19,974 nucleotides of DNA from JAIOPA01 sp964655175. GTDB taxonomy: Bacteria; Eisenbacteria; RBG-16-71-46. The stretch spans positions 1 through 19,974 of the forward strand of contig CAZZLY010000051.1 in NCBI GenBank assembly GCA_964655175.1, read 5' to 3'. Positions 6,340-13,383 of this stretch are shown here, piece after piece. The position numbers and the translations under genes are program-made. The notes under the pieces were generated by a model. It saw only the letters and a list, made by a program, of their open reading frames with translations, had not been told where the DNA came from and ran no database searches. Positions within the stretch are counted from its first letter, which is position 1, and each line of letters begins with the position of its first letter.

Positions 6340-6374
6340 GCTCCGGCCCCGCATGTGCGGGGCCGGAGCTTTTT
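6340..6374 (+). terminator. Intrinsic terminator
   Basis: A perfect 14-bp stem (6340-6353 with 6356-6369, arm GCTCCGGCCCCGCA) with a minimal loop, directly followed by TTTTT (6370-6374). It is the only textbook Rho-independent terminator in the window and defines the 3' end of the small transcript. Confidence 0.92.
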
Positions 6375-6592
6375 CATGCCCGTTCCAGGTGCCCCGGCGG
6401 GTGCGGCCGGGCGCGATTCCGGACTGCATTCCGCACGGCCGTCGGCCGATGACAGGGGGGAGCACCCCACGACCACCCCACGGTCCCGAGGCCGCGCCAT
6501 GTCCCGTCGCCGCAACGCCATGCCCGTCGTCCGCCCCGTCCGTCCGTCCCTCGCGGCGGCGGTGCAGGGCAGCCGCGTGGTCGGGAGCGAAC

Positions 6593-8089
6593 ATGTCGGT
6601 CGCTGAGGTGCCGTCGCCGAGCCGAGGCCGTGCGGTGTTGCAGGGCACCGTGCGTCTGCTCTCGGGGCAGGTCCTCGCGCGGCTCGTCGACATGGCCCTG
6701 TACGTGGTGCTGGCGCGACGTCTGGGCGTGAGCGCGTTCGGTGCGTTCACCTACGCCGTCTCGTTCACGCTCCTGTTCAACGTCGCCACGGATCTGGGGC
6801 TCACCACCGTCTTCACGCGCGAGGCCGCGCGCACACCCGAGCACACCCGCACGCTGCTCGGTCACGCGATCGCCCTCAAGGCGGCGCTCGCGCCCGTCAC
6901 GCTGGGTCTCGTGCTCGGGGTCGCGGCGATGCTGCACACGCCCGCGGACACGCTCGCGCTCATGGCCGTGCTCACGGTGTCCATGACGCTCGGTTCCATG
7001 GCGGGATTGTTCGAGGGGCTGCTGCGTGCCCAGGGCCGCTCGGGCCTCGTGGGCGTGTCGATCGCAGCGGCCAGTGTGACCGCGTTCGGGGTCGTGCTGC
7101 TCGCGCTTCGCGCGGGGGTCACGCCGTGGATCGCGGCGTGCGCGCAGTTGGCCGCGCAGATCGTGCATCTGGCGGTCGCACTCGTCACGACGCGCCGGGC
7201 GATGGCGACGAAGGACGCCGCGTCGGGCCCCGTACCCGCCGCGTCGCGGGTCGCCCTGCTGCGCGAGGCGTTGCCGCTCGCGCTGTCGTGGGTGTTCATC
7301 GCGCTCTACTTCCGCATCGACGCGGTCATGCTGCACGCCATGCGCGACGAGCACGCGGTGGGTCTGTACGGCGGCATCTACCGCATCTTCGAGGCGTTCG
7401 CGATGCTCACGATGACGTTCCGCTCGGTGCTCTTCCCGGTCCTCGCGCGGGCGGCCGACGGCCCCACCGAGGCGCTCGCCGTGCTGTGTCGCAAGTCGCT
7501 CCGGTTGCAGTGGCTGTTCACCGTGCTGGTCGCGGTGTCGTTCGGGTTCCTGAGCCGTCCGCTGCTCACGCGGGTGCTCGGTCCCGCGTACGCCGAGGCC
7601 GCGACGGGACTCGCGGTGCTCGTGTGGGCGCTGCCGGGATCGTTCATGGCGGACCTGCTCCTGCATCTGCTCGTCGCGCAGCGACGGCAGGCGCTCGGGA
7701 CGTGGGCGGTCGCGGCCACCGCATTGCTCAACGTGCTGCTGAATCTGGTGCTCATCCCGCGGGCCTCGTACCTCGGGGCGTCCGCGGCCACGGTGGTGAG
7801 CGAGGCCACCTGCTTCACGCTGCTCTACCTCGCGCTGCGTCGGCACACGCCGGGCGTCGGGTTCTCGCGCTTCGCGTGGCGACCGCTCGTGGCGGGAGGT
7901 GTCGTCGCCCTTGCGCTCCTGCGGCTCGTCCCGCGGCTGCCCGCGGATGTGCCCGGGCTCGCAGCGGGCTTCCTCGTCGCGGGGCTCGTCTACGTCGGCG
8001 TGCTCGCGGCGCTCGGGGAGTTCCGTGGCGAGGGCGCGTCCCTGCTCGCCGCGATCGTCCCGTCACGACTGCGGCCCGGCCGAGGCTGA
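6593..8089 (+). CDS. Polysaccharide flippase (Wzx/MOP superfamily)
   Basis: 498 residues from ATG 6593, with GGGAG at 6583-6587 as ribosome site. The frame is open back to 6353, but that stretch is Arg/Pro-rich shadow coding and overlaps the terminator. The opening GRAVLQGTVRLLSGQVLARLVDM, followed by ARRLGVSAFGAFTYAVSF, is typical of polysaccharide biosynthesis (RfbX/Wzx) proteins. About 12-14 hydrophobic helices span the chain in the two-lobe MOP pattern, with FRIDAVMLHAM (~239-249) starting the second lobe. Family role: flipping lipid-linked glycans across the inner membrane. It is separated from its nearest glycosyltransferases by several kilobases, so it is not in a compact Wzx/Wzy locus. 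The substrate cannot be inferred. It may be controlled by read-through of the small transcript upstream. Confidence 0.88.
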   Translation: MSVAEVPSPSRGRAVLQGTVRLLSGQVLARLVDMALYVVLARRLGVSAFGAFTYAVSFTLLFNVATDLGLTTVFTREAARTPEHTRTLLGHAIALKAALAPVTLGLVLGVAAMLHTPADTLALMAVLTVSMTLGSMAGLFEGLLRAQGRSGLVGVSIAAASVTAFGVVLLALRAGVTPWIAACAQLAAQIVHLAVALVTTRRAMATKDAASGPVPAASRVALLREALPLALSWVFIALYFRIDAVMLHAMRDEHAVGLYGGIYRIFEAFAMLTMTFRSVLFPVLARAADGPTEALAVLCRKSLRLQWLFTVLVAVSFGFLSRPLLTRVLGPAYAEAATGLAVLVWALPGSFMADLLLHLLVAQRRQALGTWAVAATALLNVLLNLVLIPRASYLGASAATVVSEATCFTLLYLALRRHTPGVGFSRFAWRPLVAGGVVALALLRLVPRLPADVPGLAAGFLVAGLVYVGVLAALGEFRGEGASLLAAIVPSRLRPGRG

Positions 8090-8098
8090 TACGAGAAC

Positions 8099-8140
8099 GG
8101 CGGCGAACCGGACCCGTCCCGCGGGTCGTGGTTCGCCGCC
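8099..8140. terminator. Bidirectional hairpin between convergent genes
   Basis: GGCGGCGAACC (8099-8109) pairs perfectly with GGTTCGCCGCC (8130-8140). An inner ACCCG/CGGGT stem makes a long hairpin 10 nt after the flippase stop and 24 nt before the convergent small gene. There is no T-tract. Confidence 0.65.
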
Positions 8141-8163
8141 GCCGTCCTCCTCGCGGGGAGGGA

Positions 8164-8340
8164 TCAGGGGGTGGTGTGCTCCGCGAGCGTCGTCTCCGAG
8201 CGCAGCGTGGCGCGGGGATCGCGACGGAACAGCAACCACAGTGCGGCCAGCAGCAACACGTGCACCAGACCCATGAGTCGCACGTCCATCAGCAGCAGGG
8301 TCATCCACGTCGTGAACAGCGACACCGTCACGAGCGACAT
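8164..8340 (-). CDS. Small membrane protein (58 aa), hypothetical
   Basis: 58 residues. ATG 8340 is preceded on the minus strand by GGAGGAGGG at a 3-nt gap, one of the better ribosome sites here. The longer frame through this region is a shadow of the exporter gene. The chain has one or two hydrophobic segments (roughly 3-17 and 22-37, the latter GLVHVLLLAALWLLF), then a basic step RRDPR and a Thr/Glu-rich tail. The G-x2-H-x-LL pattern is reminiscent of small DUF5670/lmo0937-type membrane proteins, but the match is too short to claim. It lies downstream of the MOP exporter on the same strand, separated by 236 nt with a hairpin and dyads. Its function is unknown. Confidence 0.6.
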   Translation of the reverse strand: MSLVTVSLFTTWMTLLLMDVRLMGLVHVLLLAALWLLFRRDPRATLRSETTLAEHTTP

Positions 8341-8443
8341 ACGCCCTCCTCCGTGAGGAACTGCTCCACTGCGCGATGCGGGAGGGCCGTCGGCGCCTCG
8401 CCCGCCTGCGTGGGGGTGAGGTCGTGTACTGCATAGGCCGTGC

Positions 8444-8482
8444 CTTGACATCTCGAGGGTCAAGTCGTTGCGCCGCAACGAC
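8444..8482. repeat. Two abutting dyads, candidate operator
   Basis: CTTGAC (8444-8449) and GTCAAG (8459-8464) form a dyad that shares G8464 with a perfect 19-nt palindrome, GTCGTTGCG-c-CGCAACGAC (8464-8482). They lie in the 236-nt gap upstream of the 58-residue gene on its promoter side. On the minus strand the first dyad supplies TTGACC (-35-like). They could bind a regulator or form an RNA hairpin. The rest of the 8341-8576 gap holds only the hairpin at 8530-8546. Confidence 0.45.
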
Positions 8483-8529
8483 CCGACGGTTGGCGAGCGC
8501 GGGACCGGCGGGGCCGGGCACTGGTCAGG

Positions 8530-8546
8530 GACCCGCCGAAGGGGTC
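8530..8546 (-). terminator. UUCG hairpin after the exporter gene
   Basis: On the minus strand GACCC and GGGTC enclose C-TTCG-G (plus-strand arms 8530-8534 and 8542-8546), a stable UUCG tetraloop hairpin with one bulged C, 31 nt past the exporter stop. No T-tract follows. Confidence 0.4.
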
Positions 8547-8576
8547 GGAAACGGTCCGATGGGCACCCGGTGAGGG

Positions 8577-9947
8577 TCAGGCGCGCGGGGCGGGATCCCG
8601 TGCGATCACGGCCGCGATCGTGGGGCGGGCACGCCAGGCGAGCCACGCCACCTGCGCGAAGCCGCCCGCGGTCAGCGCGGCGGCGGCGAACGTGAGACCG
8701 GGCGCGCGATGCCACGCCAGCCCCAGTGCCAGCACCGCGCCGTTCGCGAGCAGCAGCGCCGCCATGGACTCCGTCGCCGCGCGCGTGCGGCGCGCGTGCA
8801 CGAGCGCGCCCTGATGATAGCTCTGCCACACGCTCACCGCGGCCATGGGCACGAGCCACGGCAGCGCGCGCCACGCCATGGTCGCGAGCGGTTCGTGCAG
8901 CGCGGCACCGTGACGGAACCACTGCAGTCCGAGCGGGGTGACCGCGGCGAGCACGAGGATCGACACGGTGATCGTCGAGAGCACGACCGCGAACCGGCGC
9001 AACGCGGCGATCGGCTGCACGCGATCGAGCAGCGCGACGACCACCTCGTTGTACGCGAAGCCGACGCTGCGCACGGTGAACACGGCGCCCGAGAGCACCG
9101 GCCAGATGGCGAGGGATTCGAGCGGCAGCGGCAGACGGCTCATGGCGCTCGCGGCGAGCGGCATCCCGAGGAAGTTGAGCAACGGCGTGAACATGAGCGG
9201 CAGATAGAAGCGCAGGAACGCGCGCATCGCGAGCGGGGTCGAGGCGGCGGGGGCGGCCGCGAGCGCGCCGCGACGGATGCGATGCACCGCCCACTTGGCG
9301 AACAGCGCCTCGGCGGTCACCGCGCTCGCGATCGCGCCCGTGCCCACCACGATGCCGGGCCAACGACCGATCGCCGCGCCGATCCCGAGCACGAGCGCCA
9401 GCGTGCCCAGACGCACGAGCGTGCCCCACGTGACGGCGCGCGCATGCTCGAACCGGATGAGCACGCCCTGTTGCGTGCGGCGGTAGGCGATCGCCATGCA
9501 CCACGGCAGCATGATGCGCAGTCCCAGCCGCGCGGGTTCGCGCACCTCGGGCGGCACGCCGATGAGCGTGCCCGCGACGACGTCGAAGAGCGGCGTGAAC
9601 GCGAGCAGCGCGTGCAGCAGCGTCAGCAGTCCGCCCGCGATCCACATGAAGCGTCGCACCACGCCGTAGGCCTGGGCGTCGCGCGCGAGCGCCGTCGAGG
9701 CGGTGAGCAGCATCAGGATGGGCGATTCGACGAGCAGCGCGACCGGGAACACGACGCCACCGTAGGCGGCCAGACTCACCGTGGACTCGGGCAGTCGGGC
9801 CATGACCGCGCTCACCGTGGGCAGTTCGAGCCCCATGAGCAGCCAGCTGCCGGCGAGCGGCGCCCAGGCCCGCATGACCTCACGGACGGTGAGCGGGGCG
9901 GTGCGGGGGGCGGGAGGCGTGGCGGGCGCGGAGCTGGACAGGGACAT
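8577..9947 (-). CDS. MATE/ANKH-like MOP-superfamily membrane exporter
   Basis: 456 residues from ATG 9947, which lies 9 nt after TACCTT; the in-frame upstream start at 10007 would be before the promoter. After a Ser/Pro/Ala-rich N-terminus (~1-20) there are about 12 hydrophobic helices in two halves. The second half begins near RAFLRFYLPLMFTPLLNFLG, the usual mid-protein repeat of MOP transporters. The pattern PLAGSWLLMGLELPTVSAVMARLP near the N-terminus, with SWLLMG at the first helix, resembles MATE/ANKH-type proteins more than classical Wzx. A polar pair R-R-T-Q-Q-G (AYRRTQQGVLIRFEH) lies mid-chain. Substrate unknown: drug, lipid-linked sugar or small anion are all possible. It is divergent from the hybrid kinase-like gene, with 165 bp shared between them. 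Confidence 0.75.
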   Translation of the reverse strand: MSLSSSAPATPPAPRTAPLTVREVMRAWAPLAGSWLLMGLELPTVSAVMARLPESTVSLAAYGGVVFPVALLVESPILMLLTASTALARDAQAYGVVRRFMWIAGGLLTLLHALLAFTPLFDVVAGTLIGVPPEVREPARLGLRIMLPWCMAIAYRRTQQGVLIRFEHARAVTWGTLVRLGTLALVLGIGAAIGRWPGIVVGTGAIASAVTAEALFAKWAVHRIRRGALAAAPAASTPLAMRAFLRFYLPLMFTPLLNFLGMPLAASAMSRLPLPLESLAIWPVLSGAVFTVRSVGFAYNEVVVALLDRVQPIAALRRFAVVLSTITVSILVLAAVTPLGLQWFRHGAALHEPLATMAWRALPWLVPMAAVSVWQSYHQGALVHARRTRAATESMAALLLANGAVLALGLAWHRAPGLTFAAAALTAGGFAQVAWLAWRARPTIAAVIARDPAPRA

Positions 9948-9972
9948 GGACGGTCCAAGGTAACGGTCCAAG
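9948..9972 (-). promoter_or_regulatory. Exporter promoter overlapped by a 10-bp direct repeat
   Basis: On the minus strand TACCTT (9962-9957) precedes ATG 9947 by 9 nt. The decamer ACGGTCCAAG (plus strand) occurs twice, at 9950-9959 and 9963-9972, a 13-bp period that straddles the -10. This suggests binding of a regulator to tandem sites, perhaps acting on both divergent genes. Confidence 0.45.
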
Positions 9973-10112
9973 CCGTTGCGGGCCAGTCGGCTGGGCCGCG
10001 GGCCCACGGCTCAAGCCCTGCGCTCCACAGGCCGATAACCCGACCATCGCCCCCGGTCTCCCCCAGAGGCCCGTCACATCCCGCTGCCGTCCTTCCCGCA
10101 ACCCGAGGCCCC

Positions 10113-12122
10113 ATGACCGACCCCGTGCGTCCCGAACACCCGGGCGCGCCGACCGGACGCACGCGCGTCCCGTCGAGCGCCGAGCCCGTCGTCTCGCTCG
10201 GGGAGGCGCTGCGCACGCCGCTCAACGGCGTGCTGCGCCTGACGCAGCAGCTGCTGCAGGGCGATCTGTCGCCGGCGGCGCGCGGTCAGGCCGAGGGCAT
10301 CCGCCACAGCGTGCAGTCGCTGGTGACGCTGCTCGAGGCCGCGCGGTCGGACGAGGCGAGCAAGCCCGTCGAGGCGCTCGACTTCGACCTGCGCGTGGCG
10401 CTCGAACCCGTCACCGCGGCCGTGCAGGCCATGGCGCGCGATCGCGGGCTCGTGTGGACGAACCACGTCGACGTGCGCGTGCCGTCGCGCGTGCAGGGCG
10501 ACCCCGGACGATTGCGGCAGGTGCTGCTGTTGTTGGGCTCGCACGCGGTGCAGACCGCGGCGCTGGGCGAGGCCGGCCTGCGCCTGGCGCGCGAGTCCGA
10601 GGACGACACGCACGTCGCGTTGCAGTTCGTCATCGGTCACGTCGCCGCCCCCGGGGCGATGGACGAGTCCCTGACGGTCTCGGTCGCGCGAGGCATGGTC
10701 GAGGCCATGGGCGGCACGCTCACGCTGGCGACGCAGGCCCCGGATCGCTGCGAGGCCACGGTGCGGCTCACGCTGCCCAAGCAGACCGATCGCCCGCTGC
10801 CGGCGCTGCCGGAGGATTTCACGCTCGCGGGCACGCGCGTGCTCGTGGCCGATGGTCACGCCGGCGACCGCGCGGCGCTCGGCGTCATGCTGTCCGGCTG
10901 CGGTTGCGACGTGGCGCTCGCGGACAACGGTCCGGTCGCGCTGCGGCTCGTGCACGAGGCGGCTGCGCGCGGCACGCCGTTCCGCATCGTCGTGCTCGAT
11001 CGCGACCTCGCCATGCTCGACGGCGAGGAACTGGGGCGCGCCATCCGTTCGGATCGCGAACTCGACGCCACCGAACTCGTCATGGTCACGACCAGCGGTC
11101 GCGTGGGCGATGGCGCGCGCGTGCGCGCCGCCGGCTTCGCGGCCTATCTCGTGAAGCCGTTCCCCGCGTTGCAGCTCATCGAGGCGATCACCGAGGTGCT
11201 GCACCCCTCGCGCGCCGAGCGGCCGCACGGGCACGCGCCGCTCATCACGCGCCACTCGCTCGCCGAGGCGCGGCGGGCGCGATTGCGCATCCTGCTCGTC
11301 GACGACGATCCGGTGAACCAGCTCGTCACGACGAGCGCGCTGCATCGCGTGGGCTACTCCGTCGAGGTCGCGCCGACCGCGGCGCGCGCCGTCACGCGGG
11401 CCGCGCAGCAGCACTGGGATCTCGTGCTCATGAACCTGCCCGTGTCCGAGGCCGATGCGACGCGCATCGCCGCGGCGCTGCGCACGCACGCGGGGGATCA
11501 CGGTCGCACGCCGCTCGTGGGGCTCACCGCCGATCGCACCACGGTGGCCGACGGGCTCGACGCCGTGCTGCGCAAGCCCGTGCGCTTCGAGGAACTGGGT
11601 GAGGTCGTCGAGCGCTTCACTGCGCCGCTCGAACCGCAGGCGGCCGCTCCGCTGCAGGGCGGGGTCACGGGCGCGATCACGCTCGTGTCGTCGCGCCGCG
11701 AATCGGACGAGGACGCGACCGAGGCGACGGACGAGCTGCCGCCGCCGCCCGGTGAGGGCCCGGCCATCGACCTGGAGCAGCTCGAGAACGCGTGCATGGG
11801 CATCCCGGCGCTGCGCGCCTCGCTCATGCAGACGTTCCTGAGCGACGTGCAGCCTCGCCTGGAGCGTCTGGCCGATGCGTTCGCGCAGGACGAGACCGAT
11901 CGGGTCGAGTTCGAGTCGCACGGTCTCAAGGGCATGTGCGCCACCCTCGGGGCCAACGACTGCGCGCGGCTGTTCGCGCGCATCGAGGCGCACGCGCGCG
12001 ATCATCGCCGCATCGATCCGCAGCCGTGGCTCGACGCCTGTCGCGCCGAGGTCCAGCGCGCCGAGGCGTTCATCCGACGCTTCGAGCGCATCGTCGCGCA
12101 GCCGGACGCCGAAGCGGCCTGA
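10113..12122 (+). CDS. Degenerate hybrid histidine kinase: pseudo-HisKA/HATPase, two REC, HPt
   Basis: 669 residues from ATG 10113 (GAGG 5 nt upstream). Residues ~28-78 are a HisKA helix hairpin (LRTPLNGVL), but the phospho-acceptor His position is E31. Residues ~88-222 are a HATPase remnant: the N box reads LLLGSHA (L140, H144 in place of both Asn) and no DxGxG box is present, so ATP binding is doubtful. REC1 (~241-362) keeps phospho-site D296 and K348, though one acidic-pair Asp is A246. REC2 (~391-502) has D397/D398 and K488, but the phospho-site is N441 and the following loop is shorter by about three residues. HPt (~550-655) keeps the active H603 in SHGLKGMCATLG. No membrane segment or sensor domain is seen. 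Inference: a cytoplasmic phosphorelay hub or phosphate sink fed by another kinase. No cognate kinase is adjacent. Confidence 0.88.
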   Translation: MTDPVRPEHPGAPTGRTRVPSSAEPVVSLGEALRTPLNGVLRLTQQLLQGDLSPAARGQAEGIRHSVQSLVTLLEAARSDEASKPVEALDFDLRVALEPVTAAVQAMARDRGLVWTNHVDVRVPSRVQGDPGRLRQVLLLLGSHAVQTAALGEAGLRLARESEDDTHVALQFVIGHVAAPGAMDESLTVSVARGMVEAMGGTLTLATQAPDRCEATVRLTLPKQTDRPLPALPEDFTLAGTRVLVADGHAGDRAALGVMLSGCGCDVALADNGPVALRLVHEAAARGTPFRIVVLDRDLAMLDGEELGRAIRSDRELDATELVMVTTSGRVGDGARVRAAGFAAYLVKPFPALQLIEAITEVLHPSRAERPHGHAPLITRHSLAEARRARLRILLVDDDPVNQLVTTSALHRVGYSVEVAPTAARAVTRAAQQHWDLVLMNLPVSEADATRIAAALRTHAGDHGRTPLVGLTADRTTVADGLDAVLRKPVRFEELGEVVERFTAPLEPQAAAPLQGGVTGAITLVSSRRESDEDATEATDELPPPPGEGPAIDLEQLENACMGIPALRASLMQTFLSDVQPRLERLADAFAQDETDRVEFESHGLKGMCATLGANDCARLFARIEAHARDHRRIDPQPWLDACRAEVQRAEAFIRRFERIVAQPDAEAA

Positions 12123-12176
12123 GCGCACCGTCGGCGTGAGAGGCGCGTGTCGCGTGCTCCGCGTCACGGTGTGCCC

Positions 12177-12191
12177 TAGACTGTCCGTCCC
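12177..12191 (+). promoter_or_regulatory. -10 element of the MFS gene
   Basis: TAGACT (12177-12182), identical to the engB box, lies 9 nt before ATG 12192. No ribosome site is present, consistent with a leaderless or near-leaderless message. Confidence 0.6.
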
Positions 12192-13373
12192 ATGGCCACC
12201 CTCGCACCCGCGCGTCCCTCGTTCCTGACCCGTCGTCTGATCGTTCTGGCGGCCGGGCACTTCACCATCGACGCCTACTCGAGCTTCTTCCTGCCGCTGC
12301 TGCCGTTGCTCGTGCAGCGACTGGGACTCAACTACGCCATGGTCGGCGGACTGACCGCGCTCGCCAGCCTGTCGTCGTCGTTCTCGCAGCCGCTGTTCGG
12401 GGTACTCGCCGATCGCCTGCGGCGGCCGTGGTTCGTGGTCGCGGGGCCGCTCGTCGCGGCGTTGTTCATGTCCGCGATCGGGCTGTCGACCCGTTACGCC
12501 ATGCTCGTCGGCCTGCTCATCCTGGGCGGCTTCGGCGTCGCGATGTTCCATCCGCAGACCGCCAAGCTCGCGGGCGCGTCGAGCTCACAGCGCGGCATGG
12601 CGATGTCGTTCTGGGTCACCGGCGGCACGCTGGGTTGGGCGCTGGGCCCGGCGTTCGCGACCGCGACGGTGAATCGCTTCGGACTCGATCACACCTGGGT
12701 CGCGGTGTTCCCCGGTCTGATCATGTGCGCGTGTCTCGCGTACTGGTTCTCGCGGCTCGCCCCGGCGGAGGCGACGCGGCGACAGGACGCCCCGATCGCG
12801 GGGTTGCGTCCCGTGCTGCGACCGCTCGCCATGCTGTACTTCACCGTGGTGTGTCGCTCGGCCGTCTCGTCGGGGTTCGCCACGTTCCTGCCCTTGTGGG
12901 TGCACGCGCACGGCGGCACGGTGACGCAGGGCGGACTGCTCACCACGGTGTACCTCACGCTGGGCGCGTTGGGCGGATTCATGGGCGGTTGGCTCGCCGA
13001 CCGGTTCGGGGGCCGTCGCGTGGTGCGCGCCTCGTTCCTGCTGGCGATCCCGTTCTACGTGCTGTTCTTCGCGCTGCACGGCACGCTGTCGCTGGTGGCG
13101 CTGCTCGTGGGGTACTGCATGCTGCAGGCCTCGTTGCCCGTGAACGTGGTGTTGGGCCAGGAACTCTCGCCGCGGCACGCGGGCATCCTGTCGAGCCTGC
13201 TCATGGGCGCGGCGTGGGGTCTGGGCGCGCTGCTCATCTATCCGATCGGCGCGTTCGCCGATCGCGTCGGGCTCGATCGCGCGCTCATGGTGCTGAGCGG
13301 CCTGCTGGTGGTGGGCTCGCTGTGCTCACTGGGGATCGGCCGCCGGGCACACGAGGTCGTCGCGCCCGAGTGA
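12192..13373 (+). CDS. MFS transporter, Fsr (fosmidomycin resistance)-like
   Basis: 393 residues with about 12 hydrophobic helices. The first helix HFTIDAYSSFFLPLLPLLV is characteristic of the Fsr-like MFS family (H-F-x2-D at its start). Also visible are the loop 2-3 motif GVLADRLRRPW, GFGVAMFHPQTAKLAG in helix 4 and GGWLADRFGGRR as the second-half copy of the MFS motif. Family role: proton-coupled efflux of small molecules, with fosmidomycin resistance in E. coli; the real substrate here is unknown. ATG 12192 was chosen for its TAGACT box at 9 nt. It follows the kinase-like gene on the same strand after 69 nt but appears separately promoted. Only 10 nt separate it from convergent asnB, with no obvious terminator between. 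Confidence 0.88.
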   Translation: MATLAPARPSFLTRRLIVLAAGHFTIDAYSSFFLPLLPLLVQRLGLNYAMVGGLTALASLSSSFSQPLFGVLADRLRRPWFVVAGPLVAALFMSAIGLSTRYAMLVGLLILGGFGVAMFHPQTAKLAGASSSQRGMAMSFWVTGGTLGWALGPAFATATVNRFGLDHTWVAVFPGLIMCACLAYWFSRLAPAEATRRQDAPIAGLRPVLRPLAMLYFTVVCRSAVSSGFATFLPLWVHAHGGTVTQGGLLTTVYLTLGALGGFMGGWLADRFGGRRVVRASFLLAIPFYVLFFALHGTLSLVALLVGYCMLQASLPVNVVLGQELSPRHAGILSSLLMGAAWGLGALLIYPIGAFADRVGLDRALMVLSGLLVVGSLCSLGIGRRAHEVVAPE

Positions 13374-13383
13374 CGCGGCGCGG

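Larger units (their letters stand above)
6108..6374 (+). ncRNA. Compact structured small transcript with leader-type ORF (undescribed)
   Basis: A predicted RNA of about 265 nt bounded by its own promoter and a strong intrinsic terminator. Seen in order: hairpin GGGAGG-ttgggt-CCTCCC (6170-6187); a 14-nt Shine-Dalgarno match (6206-6219); a 14-codon ORF (6221-6265); a 9-bp long-range pairing GAGGTGGCG (6248-6256) with CGCCACCTC (6317-6325); inside it GGGGAACTCC (6265-6274) opposite GGAGTCCCC (6291-6299), with one bulged A; and a competing hairpin CCCC-gtgagt-GGGG (6296-6309). The last two share bases and cannot form together. CCTCC at 6182-6186 can pair either with the upstream GGAGG or with the Shine-Dalgarno core. 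It matches no riboswitch class I can name. It may be an sRNA, a dual-function RNA or a premature-termination leader for the flippase gene 219 bp downstream. Confidence 0.5.

Noticed and set aside
6353..6592. Upstream extension of the flippase by 80 codons
   Set aside because: It would start inside the intrinsic terminator and is Arg/Pro/Ser-rich; ATG 6593 with GGGAG and a typical Wzx start is preferred.
8709..10112. N-terminal extension of the hybrid kinase frame by 468 codons
   Set aside because: It is antisense to the MOP exporter gene and low-complexity. ATG 10113 has a GAGG site and begins just before the HisKA-like region.
10074..12551. Long minus-strand open frame opposite the pseudo-hybrid kinase gene
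   Set aside because: Same shadow composition; the plus strand encodes clear REC and HPt domains.
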